A DNA stretch of 64,000 bases from Cucumis sativus (taxonomy: Eukaryota; Streptophyta; Magnoliopsida; Cucurbitales; Cucurbitaceae): contig NC_026657.2 in NCBI RefSeq assembly GCF_000004075.3, positions 36,628,732-36,692,731 on the forward strand, in the 5' to 3' direction. A program made the translations under genes and the position numbers. The notes under the pieces were generated by a model. That model searched no databases, was not told the DNA's origin, and was given only the letters and a program-made list of their open reading frames with translations. This document shows, piece by piece, positions 1-9,952 of this stretch; the stretch's first letter is position 1, and every line of letters begins with the position of its first letter.

Positions 1-142
1 AAAATGCTTGGCCACCAACAGAAGCGCTGCTGTTTCTCATGGCAAAATCTTCTTCCGTTAGGGTGGAGGAAATGTTGGGGTCGGAATGTGCCATGTTGCC
101 ACCGTATTTGGCTCGAGGAATGCTGTTGCCTTCTCCAAACAT
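1..142 (-). CDS. 5' end of an unidentified protein-coding gene (partial)
   Basis: Read on the minus strand, an ATG at 142-140 opens 47 codons without a stop and runs off the window edge. The peptide begins [20 protein letters not shown] and goes on with a Ser/Thr-rich, Glu/Asp-dotted stretch (about residues 20-40) ending SVGGQAF. Base composition is close to 50% GC, clearly above the AT-rich DNA upstream, and the start codon follows an A-rich leader, which suits a real plant exon 1. There is no signal peptide or transmembrane segment in this part; it looks like the disordered N-terminus of a soluble or nuclear protein. I do not recognise the family. The plus-strand reading of the same bases is cysteine-rich and I take it as a shadow. 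Confidence 0.5.
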   Translation of the reverse strand, partial: MFGEGNSIPRAKYGGNMAHSDPNISSTLTEEDFAMRNSSASVGGQAF

Positions 143-958
143 ATTGTTTTTTTTTTCTTTTTTTGTTTGTTATTTATGATTCTGCTCCCACCTTCTCTCC
201 GTTTTTGTGGATTGTTATTATATGAATTCCCACATGAGAAGTGAAAATTTCATATACAATTATTAGTTTTTAACCCCAAAAGGTTAATAACCCAAAAGAC
301 CCAAGTTAAAATGGGAGTTTTGGGGGTGAAGTAATGGGTTGATGATGGAGAGAAAATACAGGAGAGTGATGCTAAAAATGCAAATCCAAAAGTGTGGACA
401 CAAGAGAGTTTGTCTATAATTAGCATATTCTAAATGCCAATACTCAAAGAAAACTAGACAACCAAACCTTCATTTTGGTCAAATCAGAAACATGCTTTTT
501 TTAGGAAACTAAAGGAGAACATATCGCTCCATATGTGGAGTACAAACACAAACAAAAACCATCAAATACTTTCTTTTTCTTCTTTGGAAGGGAATTTGTT
601 TTGGTAATTTATCAAATAGATAGAATTTGAAGTCTTGAACAAAAGAAAAAAAAAAAAGGATAGAATTGTGTAATTTAAAATCTCACATGTACTTCTAGCC
701 ACACAAGAACACATATCATTGTGATCACCTTATCAAAGAAAATAGCTGAATGATTAAAACATCTCTACTTCCCCTTCTACTAAGAAGTTAGACTCTTTCG
801 TTACAATCAATCATAAAATGCAAAAGATTTGTTAAACAAAAAAGATAATCACGGAATAATTTAGGGGCTTTGCGGCAGGGAATCTAAAAACAAAAACTTG
901 AAATGAAGTGATTTAATGAAATGAAGTCATTCGCATTTGGTTGTGTTTGGTAGCATAT
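143..958. other. Intergenic, upstream of the minus-strand gene at the window edge
   Basis: AT-rich, with stops in all frames. It should hold the promoter of the gene at 1-142, but I see no convincing TATA box or other motif. Poly-A/T tracts lie near 148-160 and 644-657. Confidence 0.6.
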
Positions 959-1787
959 TGTTAGAATTTCTATATTTTTATTTATGTTAATTGTTTTTAC
1001 TTTTTCCTTATTTGTAAAAGATCTCTTCTCCTATATAAGAACTAAGAAGACCAAATCTCTCTCTTATACATGAAGGCCAAATCTGCCTATATATTAAAAA
1101 CAATTTAACACTCTCAAGTTTAAATTTAAAGTTTATATTAGAGAGGAAATAAGATTTCAAACAATAAACTAATTTTCTTACAAACTAAACAAAAACCCTA
1201 GTTTGTGTTGCTGTCGAACCTCTCTCTCGTCCGCCACCACCTCCAGTAACTCAGAGCTCACCGGAATCTTCAATCGGTGAGCAATCGTTCTCCTTCGCTC
1301 GACTTTTTGCCCGCAGGTGGTCCGTTTTATGGTATGGGTTTTGCCTTTACCCGTCGGCCGGTCATATATTAGCAATTGGCGTCGCATTTCGTCATCGTCG
1401 ATCGCCCATCTCCGACCATTCGCCGCTGACCGCATCGCGCCGCCACTGAATATGGCCGAAAAAATTCGGGTTTTGTTTTGTTTACGTTGATTGTGCTGTC
1501 GTGAGCTGCCGTCAATCGTTAAAAGTATACTTGAATCCTAACCCTAGCCATGGTAACTTTTGGCACCGCCAGGGGAACCCTAGCAGCCGAAATTATCGGC
1601 TCTCCTACATCCGGTTAGAGTTGTGTTGCCGTCAGAAATCAGTCATCGAGTGGCTCACCCAGTTCAAAGCTGTTTGGTTAATCCAACTCGGTTCGGTCTA
1701 CTTATCTGGTTTAACTACTTTTGGTCTGGTTTGGTTAATCTTCAGCCGCTTATTTCACAAGATCAAACTCATCAAATCAAATCTCAA
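959..1787 (+). mobile_element. Possible LTR-retroelement remnant (LTR plus leader)
   Basis: The stretch opens with TGTTAGAATTTCTATA and a TATA-like CTATATAAG (about 1032), a layout typical of a plant copia LTR. From about 1190 it turns abruptly GC-richer (CCGCC/CCACC-rich, to about 1780) without a lasting open frame. I see no partner LTR and no coding domain, so at most this is a solo or broken fragment. A non-TE transcribed leader is an alternative. Confidence 0.25.
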
Positions 1788-3138
1788 GGGTGTGTTTGGG
1801 TGAAGGGTTATCATAACCCTTCCTCAATTCCCTCCATCCTTCCTCAAATTCCTCAGTCCTTTCTTATTTCTTATTTAATTCTTTCTTGTTTTTTATTAGT
1901 TCGGTTAATTTCAATCTTTTTATTTAAAAAACACAATTTACTTTTAAATTATGATTTTTTTACAATTGCATCCATTTAAAATTTTAATTTCTCCTTCTAT
2001 TCTTCAATTAGGTAATTTAGTGTGATTGTTTGATCCGTATTTTCTTTTTGGTCCTGCGTTACCAAAACTATTACGATTCAGTAAATTAAATATACAAAAT
2101 TTGTGTATTGAATTAAGAATACTAATTTTAAAAAATAACAATTTAATCGCATATTGTAAATGGAGGTCGTATTTAAAAAAGTTATTGTAAATTGTTTTAC
2201 AAAAACGGCTACGATTTGGTAAATTAAATATATGAAGTTTGTGTATTGGATTTAGAATATGAGTTATTTTAAAAAGATGATAATTTAATCGCACCTAATA
2301 ATTACATGAAATTTTTTGGAAATGGATGTTACTGCAAATTATTTTATGAAAACTATGGTGATTTGGTAAATTAAATATATGAAATTTGTTCGTTGGAGTT
2401 GGAATATGAATTATTAAAAATAATAATAATTTTTGTTGCTACGTCGTGTTCCTATTGTAATTGACTTCAATATGTAACTTCAATTCTAGAAACTATTTTG
2501 TTCTTCCTATATCGTTTAGTTTGAATGAAATTATGGTGTCGGTATTTGGTTTAAATCAATAGTTAAATATATGCAATTTGTGTATTGCATTTAGAATATC
2601 AATTAAAAAAACAAAAATATAGTTTATTCATACTTAACGACCAAACGTTAAAAAAGGTTGAAAATAGACGTCGTCTTTAAATAAATTACTGAAAATTGTT
2701 TTACGAAAACAAAGATGATTTGATAAATTAAATATATATAATTTGTGTATTGAAGTTAGAATACGAATTTTTTATTAAAAAAATTATTAGCACGAAAGGC
2801 TTACATAAAAAACGTTGAAAATGAACATTGTATTTAAGAAATTTAATGTGTTTTACGAAAATATGACAATTTGATAAATTAAATATACAAATATTTGTGT
2901 ATTTGATTTAGAATAGGATTTTTAAAAAATAATAATAATAAGGAATTTTTATAATCTTCCTCACTTAATCGTTGCTCAAACAAACGTTATCACATCATCG
3001 TCTATTATAATCATTCCCTCAAACACATACTATCATAACACTACCATTTATAATCCTTTTATCAAACACATTTATATAACACTACGATTTTCATAATCAT
3101 TTTTTCCTATAACTTTTTTCCTCCTCCAAACGCATCCT
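1788..3138. mobile_element. Non-autonomous TIR element (PIF/Harbinger-like) with internal repeats
   Basis: The left end reads GGGTGTGTTTGGG and the right end, reverse-complemented, reads AGGATGCGTTTGGAGG. The GGNTGNGTTTGG pattern is that of Tourist/PIF-Harbinger-type inverted ends. Both subterminal zones are rich in CATAACCCTT / TATAACACTAC-like motifs. The interior has no coding capacity and carries six diverged copies of a unit centred on a TAAATTAAATATATG..TTTGTGTATTG core, beginning near 2079, 2217, 2364, 2556, 2719 and 2871. A clean TWA target duplication is not visible, so the exact ends are uncertain. Confidence 0.45.
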
Positions 3139-3878
3139 AGTTTTTTGTATTTCCCTAACTTGCGTAGGTAATTATCCTAAAAGGCTTTTTTTGTGGTAAC
3201 GTTTTTCCGTGCATCAGATCGTATGATCAATTCTTCTTCTTTCTTCCTATTCCAAAATTAGCTCTAATTGTCGTGTTATATTCTTTCACACTCACCATAC
3301 TTTTCAACACGAAGAATTGGAGAAGATGATTGGAATGAAAGAGAAACATAAAGAAGTAAGCGGACAAAGTCCAAATGAAAAAAAAAAATCACTTGCAATA
3401 TTTTAAGAAGATGAAAAAACCCGAATGAAAGAGGAAGAGATTCGGAATGTCCATAAGTGATCTGTAAGAAGATTAAAGGTTTCAAATGATTTTTTTTTTA
3501 GGGTTAATGAAATAAGGAAGTAAGTAGGTGACGTCCAAGAAAAGAAATAATCACTTGATTTTAAATTTTGGAGACATGAGGTTGAGTTTCGACAAATTTT
3601 CTAATGGATAAATTTTCATGTAGCATATTATTTGAATTATAGTACATCTCGGGTATAGATAAACAATTATATTTTTCATTATTTTTTAGATTGAGTGATT
3701 GAGAGATTTTTATTTATTTATTTTTCTAATTTGTATGTTTTGTTATTATAACCATTTAAATTTATGCTAAAATAAAACTTATAATTTACTATTCTTATTT
3801 AAAACTCTTTATCAAATATTGTGAATAATTTAGTTCTTTCATCTCTCATGAAAGAAACTGAGTCCATTGAACCGAAGT
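3139..3878. other. Intergenic, AT-rich
   Basis: No gene seen. The stretch joins the end of the TIR element to the promoter of the plus-strand membrane-protein gene. Confidence 0.6.
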
Positions 3879-4024
3879 CGGCCCACTAAGAAGGGGCAAT
3901 TTGGTCTTTCAAAGAATGAGGAATTTAGACGATAATCTCCAACTGTCTTCTTCACTCTAAAACTTCGAACCATTCTCGGCGGGCTCAGGGTTTAAGGACA
4001 CATTCCTCTTCTCTAAAACCCTAA
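3879..4024 (+). promoter_or_regulatory. Promoter and leader of the plastid membrane-protein gene: site II and telo-box
   Basis: A GGCCCA (site II, TGGGCC on the other strand) lies at 3880-3885. It is followed by the block GGGGCAATTTGGTCTTTCAA, nearly identical to the block before the second snoRNA gene at 9669-9720. A telo-box AAACCCTAA sits at 4016-4024, only five bases before the chosen ATG. Site II plus telo-box is a common pairing in plant housekeeping, organelle and translation genes. No TATA box is obvious. Confidence 0.5.
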
Positions 4025-4028
4025 AATT

Positions 4029-5472
4029 ATGCACTCTCAATCCTTCTCTCCTGCCCTTACCTCCCCACTTCTCGGATTACAAGATGCCCGTTCTCGCTTT
4101 CATCCAATGGTTTGTACTTACCAATACTTAATTTTACGATTGTTCTCTCCGTCTCATTCATTTCTAACCTCATAGTTTTCTTCTCCAGCAACTGGGAAAC
4201 CCAGTTTCGCCGAGGACACCACGAGTGCACCTTCAATTCTCATCCAAGTGTATGTTTCCAATTATTCTTGAATTTTCACCATCTTAATACTAGTTAATTA
4301 TTGAGTGAGAGTTGTCTGCTCCAATAATTTGGCAGGGGCTGTGTTGAAGAGGAAGAGATGGGCGTTCATGTGTGTGGCTGATTCTAACAAAAGCCCTCAG
4401 TTGGAATTATCTGGAGAGGAAAATCATGCTATGTATGCTAGTAGATTGAATGGAGTGGAGCCCTTTCATGGGAAATGTGGTTCTGTCTCATTTCATGGCC
4501 TGACTCACCAGTTGGTAGAAGAGAGTAAATTGATGTCAGCTCCTTTTAGAGAAGAAAAGGGCTCTATCCTTTGGGTACTGGCTCCTGTTGCGTTCATCTC
4601 TTCTTTGATTCTTCCTCAAGTTTTCCTTGGCGGTCTAATTGAGGCTTTCTTCAAGAATAGGATTCTCGTAGGTATTTAAGATTCAACTTAGTTCATTTCT
4701 ATATTGTAATTTCTGGGGTTTCCATATCTCTGGTGTTTGTTTCATATCACTCTGTGCAGTATTATTGGCAGCTGAGTTTATAATTGTTATCTAAACTAAT
4801 AACACAATACAATTGCATGGTTCAAGCAGAAACTGTGAGTTCATTGGTGTTTGAAGTCTTGTTTTACGTTGGAGTTGCTACATTCCTGCTCGTTACCGAA
4901 CGTGTTCAAAGACCATACTTACAATTCAGCTCGAAGAGATGGAGCCTCATTACAGGCCTTAGAGGATACTTGTCAACAACTTTCTTCATCGCTGGCTTTA
5001 AGGTTATAGCTCCACTATTGGCTGTCTTTGTAACTTGGCCGATGATTGGGCTGGCTGCGCTTGTTGCAGTGTTCCCATTTCTGGTTGGTTGTATCGTTCA
5101 GTTAGCATTTGAAACCCTACTTGATAGGTGTGGCTCCGCTTCTTGGCCACTTGTTCCAATCATTTTTGAGGTAGTTCCCTTATAGTTATTAACTCATCCC
5201 TCATTTCTTCCAAAGAGGAAACGATATATTTAACAAATTGAATCAACTTGCAGGTATATAGACTTTACCAGTTGACGAAAGCTTCCCATTTTATGGAGAG
5301 CTTGATGTTCGAATTGAAAGGTCTTCCGATGACTCCAGACTTGTTGGAGAAAAGTGGAGCTCTTTTTGCTATGATGACAACCTTTCAAATCTTAGGGGTG
5401 GTATGTCTCTGGTCGCTACTGACTTTTCTTTTGAGGCTTTTTCCTTCCAGACCCGTGGCAGAGAATTACTAG
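4029..5472 (+). CDS. Plastid-type multi-pass membrane protein, five exons, function unknown
   Basis: Exons 4029-4109, 4189-4249, 4336-4671, 4830-5170 and 5254-5472 join in frame with GT..AG introns to 345 codons plus stop. Residues 1 to about 55 are Ser/Pro/Arg-rich and poor in acidic residues, like a chloroplast transit peptide. A soluble linker follows to about 120, then about five hydrophobic segments: GSILWVLAPVAFISSLILPQ; SSLVFEVLFYVGVATFLLV; a pair from YLSTTFFIAGFKVIAPLLAV to about VGCIVQLAFE; and FQILGVVCLWSLLTFLLRLF just before the C-terminus PSRPVAENY. I believe it belongs to the plant-only family of Arabidopsis At1g48460/At5g63040, whose role is not known to me; that match is from memory. 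The start is supported by the telo-box leader just upstream. The last exon has been partly duplicated downstream. Confidence 0.8.
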
Positions 5473-5785
5473 TGTTGTTACGTTCTGTACATTTTGTTAC
5501 AAGTAGTTGTTGAACGTTGATCATAATTTGTTGTTCAATGAGCTCCATATTGTTGTATCCCTAGCAATCAATGTCGACAACCTTTCTGATCACAAGCTGA
5601 AGGTTCAAATCTTAGGGGTGGTATGTCTCTGGTCGCTAATGAGAATTACTAGTGTTGTTACATTCTGTACATTTTGTTACAAGTAGTTGAACATTTATCA
5701 TAATTTGTTGTTCAATGGGCTCCATATTGTTGTATCCCTATCAATCGAAATCGACAACCTTTCTGATCACAAGCTGAAGGAAAGA
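5379..5785 (+). repeat. Tandem duplication of the gene's last-exon end and 3' UTR
   Basis: The block from AAATCTTAGGGGTGGTATG (5388) through the stop codon and 3' UTR to CTGATCACAAGCTGAAGG (about 5600) recurs from about 5608 to 5780. The copies are about 95% alike by eye, with small indels. The second copy lacks about 40 bases of coding sequence just before the stop (the FLLRLFPSRPVAE part), so ATTACTAG follows almost directly on the TCTCTGGTCGCT stretch. Copy 1 is the functional end; copy 2 lies in the 3' flank. Confidence 0.85.
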
Positions 5786-7467
5786 TAGGACTTGACTTCC
5801 TGTTTCACATGAGCAAGTTTTCTTCAGTTCTTGCTAGTATAGATTACTTCTCTTCTATACAGTGATTTTCTTTGATCCGTTAGTATTATATCCTTTTACC
5901 CTTTTTGTTGTTGCTTTAGTTCGGGCAGAAGGTGATACCGGAGAGCCAAGATCACCATGCTGCTGATTTCATTTAATAATCCTTACTCAGTGATACTCTC
6001 TGGGATCCACAAGGCTCTTTGACACCCAGAAAAACAGAGCCATGCAGGTTCCCTCTTTCCGCATTTTGTTGATAACTTAAAACATAACTTACTTAAGATG
6101 GTATTTATTGTTCTGTAATCAAAATTGGTGTAATCGCAATGAAATTACATTGATACATCTTGTATAAAGCCACAAATTTAAGTGAAATTTTTAACATGCA
6201 TATTTACAATTATGAATTTGTAGATATTTTGAAACGAGGAAACTAGTTTGAGTAATTTTATATACCTCTCGTGAACCTTTAGATTTGATAGCATCAATTA
6301 AGATATCACTTTGAAAATTTTCCTAAAAATTATAGGAAGACACCTCCTGGCACATGAAGCATGTATCTTTTAATCTTAAAAAATGCTCCCAACACTATCT
6401 TGATTTGCTATGAATTAAATTTTGTGCTTCCCATATATCATTATCAACAAATCAGATTATAGCGTTTGGGCCTATAAAATCGCCCTTGTGGAAGAGCTCA
6501 TTGTTAAGTCAAAGCACGATGGAGGGTTGTTGAGGTGAAACAAAGATGGTAAATTTGAATTAACAAAACGAAGATGAAAACTAATAATTAAATGATAACT
6601 TTTTATATTCTCAACAATTTGAATCCCCTATTTTAATAGATATCAATTCTCATGTAGTTAGTCATTATTATCTCTTGTTGTGTTGGCCAATTTTTTTTAT
6701 CTCTTCTTCTGTCATTATTATCTCTGGCCCTTGAGCAAAATGTTAAAATTACAATGTGATTAACTAATGAACATCATACAGTTTTCAAACAATTATCAAG
6801 TTTTTGTATATGGTGTATATAACCATTAAAGGTGTAATACAGTTTTAATAAATACCCCTCAAATAAAAGACGGACTTTCTTGGTTGCTTAGTTGTGTATT
6901 TTAGGACAATTCTAAACAGATCATCCAAACACGCTTAGTTTTGAAGATTTTATTATTGAACTACCGATTAAGAAGGTGTACTTTGTTGTAGAGATAGTAA
7001 TCTTTAATTCTTTTAAGTATTTTTTAACTATACTTTTGCGTTCCATGATCCCTCTCATTTAGATTGGTTCATTTATGAACAATTGTCAATATTTTGATTT
7101 ATTATCATTTTGTCTTTTTTGATTAATTTCAACCTCTCGAGCATAAATCTATATTTTTCTAAAATTCAAGTCACATTTGGAGAATATAGTCGGTCAAAGT
7201 TTGACTTTTCAAATTTGAAAGTCGACCCTTTAACTTTTTACAACTTTGATTGTTTTTCTATCATTTTTTATCTTCTGAATATGAATCAACATTTACATTC
7301 TTGGTATTTAAATCATATTTAAACATAAAACTCTATCTATTAATTCATACCCGATACTTATATCAAATATATTGTCATGGAATGACTTTTAATGACTCCC
7401 GATACTATGATTGTAAATAACTATCATGAATTTTAATCGTGACAAAAAATAATTGTCGTCGTATACC
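5786..7467. other. 3' flank and intergenic
   Basis: No coding gene seen. 5786-6060 has near-genic composition and may be further 3' UTR or an unspliced transcript tail. After that it is AT-rich filler. Confidence 0.5.
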
Positions 7468-7482
7468 ATTTTTGTTGTAGTG
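7468..7482 (-). mobile_element. CACTA-type terminal sequence
   Basis: On the minus strand this reads CACTACAACAAAAAT, the canonical plant CACTA (En/Spm) terminus, followed inward by GGTATACGACGACAAT and a weak inverted repeat. It would be the right end of an element lying to the left. I found no matching left end or transposase, so any element is small, worn or truncated. Confidence 0.35.
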
Positions 7483-7539
7483 ACATGTCGGGTTTTCTCT
7501 TCTTCCTTAATTCGAACTATTCAAACTAATTCAGTAGCT

Positions 7540-8320
7540 AATAATGTTCTAAGTTTATTTCATATAAGCGAGAATCTAATGGATCCATAGATTATGTATT
7601 TCAATGATTAAAGATTCATTAGTTAGAACCGTTTAGGCCGAATTAATCAATATTTATTAACTAACGAGTTATTTCACTAAAGTCTCGTAGTTGCACTCCT
7701 CATTATAAATAATTGGTTTAAGATTCAACATATAAACCAAATTCCTCTTGGCCCAATGAGATGGTAGGACCCCTTATTCAAGACATTAATTCAATCTTAA
7801 GAGAACAACCTATCCACTAACTCTATAATCGGTCTAAGTGAATTTTGTCTTACACCCTATGTCTTACGCTATCCACCACCCCTAAAATGGAAAGCTTATT
7901 GAACCGGTGTTTGATGAGTTACCATCACCTATGCAGATCTAAGGATAATTCTATGTGAACATGAGTTCATAGTTAGTTTATGATTAAGATTAAGTAGCCT
8001 AGGTCATCAATCAAAATAGTTAGTTTTATACAGTAAATGATGTTATAACATAAAAATGATAATTTCATGGTTTCAGACTTGTCTAAACTCTTTACATAGG
8101 ATGTCCTCATTTTTATGTCTTTAAACGAATGATTCACAATTGCATCTCTTTGTACTACTACAAAGTGGGATCATCCATGCCCAACATTAATCATATACTA
8201 TAGACCGTTTAGACTATATACTCGAACTTGATCAATGTCTGTAGGTAAAGTTCAAGTCTACACAAAATAGTTGGGATCTTACTTTATTGAATTCAATATT
8301 ATAATATTCATTTTCATAAG
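7540..8320. mobile_element. LTR-retrotransposon fossil, non-coding part
   Basis: The stretch has the look of a long plant LTR or 3' non-coding region. It is moderately GC-balanced, non-coding, and carries phrases such as TTGGCCCAATGAGATGGTAGG, GCAGATCTAAGGATAATTC and AACATGAGTTCATAGTTAG that I recall from high-copy cucurbit LTR elements. Its left part resembles 46570-46950, which supports a shared family. No coding domain is present. Old, broken, and the family cannot be settled here. Confidence 0.4.
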
Positions 8321-9042
8321 CCCTCAATAACCACTTTATTAAAAAGAAAATGATTTTATATTACAAAATATGAGTTTTATGACATATATAATACCACTTT
8401 AAATTCGTAAAACATTTGAAATAATCTTGTATATGTTTTAAATGAACCTTTTACATATACATAAAAATGAAAAATAATTGCAAATGAAAATTTGTAAACA
8501 TAATACAGTATTAAATATCTCAGACAAAATATGAGACATTTTCAAATATAGTAAAACAAATTAAAATATTTATAAGGTATAACAAAAATTTTGAATTCTA
8601 TCAACAATAACTATCAATGTCACTAACAGAAGGACATCGTTGCTATCAAATGTTTGTGTTATTGATAGAATATGAAATTTTATAAATATTTTATCAAAAT
8701 TTTTTTATTTTTAACAATTTCCTAATATATATCTCAAATAAAAACGATAAAGTTAAAATATGAATTATGTATTTGTTTTATATGCATTTAGAATAATTAT
8801 ACGTATTTTCGAAACAACTTTAAAATAAACATGAAATGAGAACCCATAACTAATTAGGATAAACGGATAATCAACATATCATAATCCTTATTTTGAGGAA
8901 TATATATCACATTAATTAATAAAACAAAATAAGAAACCACTAAATGAGAACATATAATAAATTATGATATATAATAAAACTAATTATTATTAAGAAAATA
9001 AAATTGAATGGAGGGCTCTTTTGGTAATTTTAGTACATTTAG
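8321..9042. other. Intergenic, very AT-rich
   Basis: Nothing recognisable. Poly-purine and AT-rich runs only. Confidence 0.6.
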
Positions 9043-9150
9043 TGAGCCCATTGGGCCGAAGGTTTTTTAATTGTGAAGTTGGTATCGTAAGGGCCAAATT
9101 CATAGACCTAGCCGCCCTCCCTCCCTCTTTCTTCTTCCTTATAAGTACTC
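9043..9150 (+). promoter_or_regulatory. Promoter of the first snoRNA gene
   Basis: The palindromic GCCCATTGGGC at 9046-9056 supplies two back-to-back site II elements (TGGGCY on each strand). A TATA-like CTTATAAG lies near 9138, about 235 bases before the snoRNA. Site II plus TATA is the usual arrangement for plant snoRNA genes transcribed by Pol II. Confidence 0.45.
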
Positions 9151-9375
9151 AATCAATTGTTCGTCTATTCATTCATTTTTTACTCCGCCGCGCTTTTTTA
9201 TTTATTTGAACCTTTTATTTTCTTTTTTTGTGAGCAGACCCTAATCCATTGTTAGCAATTTGGATTCAATCTCTTGTTTTCAGATGCAGAATTTTTATCC
9301 AATCCCATATTTTTCTTCTTTTCTGAAAAACGATCTCTTGATAAAAAAAACTTTGAAACAATGTAGAGGTTTTCT

Positions 9376-9464
9376 TTTCTCGGTGATGATGAAAAAATGA
9401 TGACGAGTCCGATCTCTAATCCATTCACCCCTGACGACAAAACGAGGCATTTGTCTGAGAGAAA
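9376..9464 (+). ncRNA. C/D-box snoRNA, copy 1
   Basis: Box C GTGATGA is at 9383-9389 and box D CTGA at 9455-9458. They are bracketed by a 6-bp terminal stem, TTTCTC (9376-9381) with GAGAAA (9459-9464). A C'-like TGACGA lies at 9432-9437, and a D'-like CCGA at 9409-9412. Three segments look antisense to 25S rRNA as I remember it: GATGACGAG (9399-9407) before D', TAATCCATTCA (9417-9427), and ACGAGGCATTTG (9442-9453) directly before box D. All three targets lie in one stretch reading AAATGCCTCGTCATC..TGAATGGATTA. The expected role is guiding 2'-O-methylation, or chaperoning that region, in the nucleolus. I cannot give the official snoRNA name. Confidence 0.8.
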
Positions 9465-9660
9465 TCAAACCTCTTTTTTTATTTTATTTTATTTTATTTT
9501 TGCAATTTTCCTTCGTTTTCTCAAATTGTTTGTTCTCGCAATAATATATTCTTTCCGATTTTAAAGAATCTTCTGCTTGAAAAGTGAAAACCTCTGAAGA
9601 TTGAATAATTTGTTAAGAGTGGAATAAGGATTCAGGATAAGAGTGTGAGTAATCAAAGTT

Positions 9661-9748
9661 TGGGCTTTCGGCCCGCTATGAAAAGGGCAATTTCGTCTTT
9701 CAAAGAAGCAGGAGGATTAGCCCTAGCGTTTCTCTGTACCTATAAATA
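9661..9748 (+). promoter_or_regulatory. Promoter of the second snoRNA gene
   Basis: A site II element TGGGCT (9661-9666) and a CGGCCCG are followed by AAAGGGCAATTTCGTCTTTC, shared with the promoter at 3879. A telo-box-like AGCCCTAGC lies near 9719 and a clear TATA box CTATAAATA at 9740-9748, about 115 bases before the snoRNA. The snoRNA therefore seems to have its own Pol II promoter and does not depend on a host gene. Confidence 0.5.
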
Positions 9749-9864
9749 TGAAACATCTGAGCTTGAAACGAAGGAGCAACAAACCCACCGTCTTCGTTCT
9801 TCATTCAAGTTTTTATTTTCATTTTTGGTTGAAGTTTGTAATTATTTAGTAATGCGGAGGTTGT

Positions 9865-9952
9865 TTTCTCTGTGATGATGAAAAATGATGACGAGTCTGA
9901 TCTCTAATCCATTCACCCTTGATGACAAAACGAGGCATTTGTCTGAGAGAAA
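9865..9952 (+). ncRNA. C/D-box snoRNA, copy 2
   Basis: A close paralogue of the copy at 9376, with better-kept boxes: C GTGATGA at 9872-9878, D' CTGA at 9897-9900, C' TGATGA at 9920-9925, D CTGA at 9943-9946. The terminal stem is TTTCTC (9865-9870) with GAGAAA (9947-9952). The three presumed 25S antisense elements are unchanged (9887-9895, 9905-9915, 9930-9941), while bases between them differ from copy 1. Identity of boxes and guides with drift elsewhere is what selection on a guide RNA would leave. The two genes arose by a tandem duplication of about 490 bp spacing, and flanking T-rich sequence on the 3' side is also shared. Confidence 0.85.

Noticed and set aside
1178-1435. 85-codon minus-strand frame, Arg-rich
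   Set aside because: It lies in GC-richer repeat-like DNA, has no recognisable domain, and the plus strand is as open. Likely composition only.
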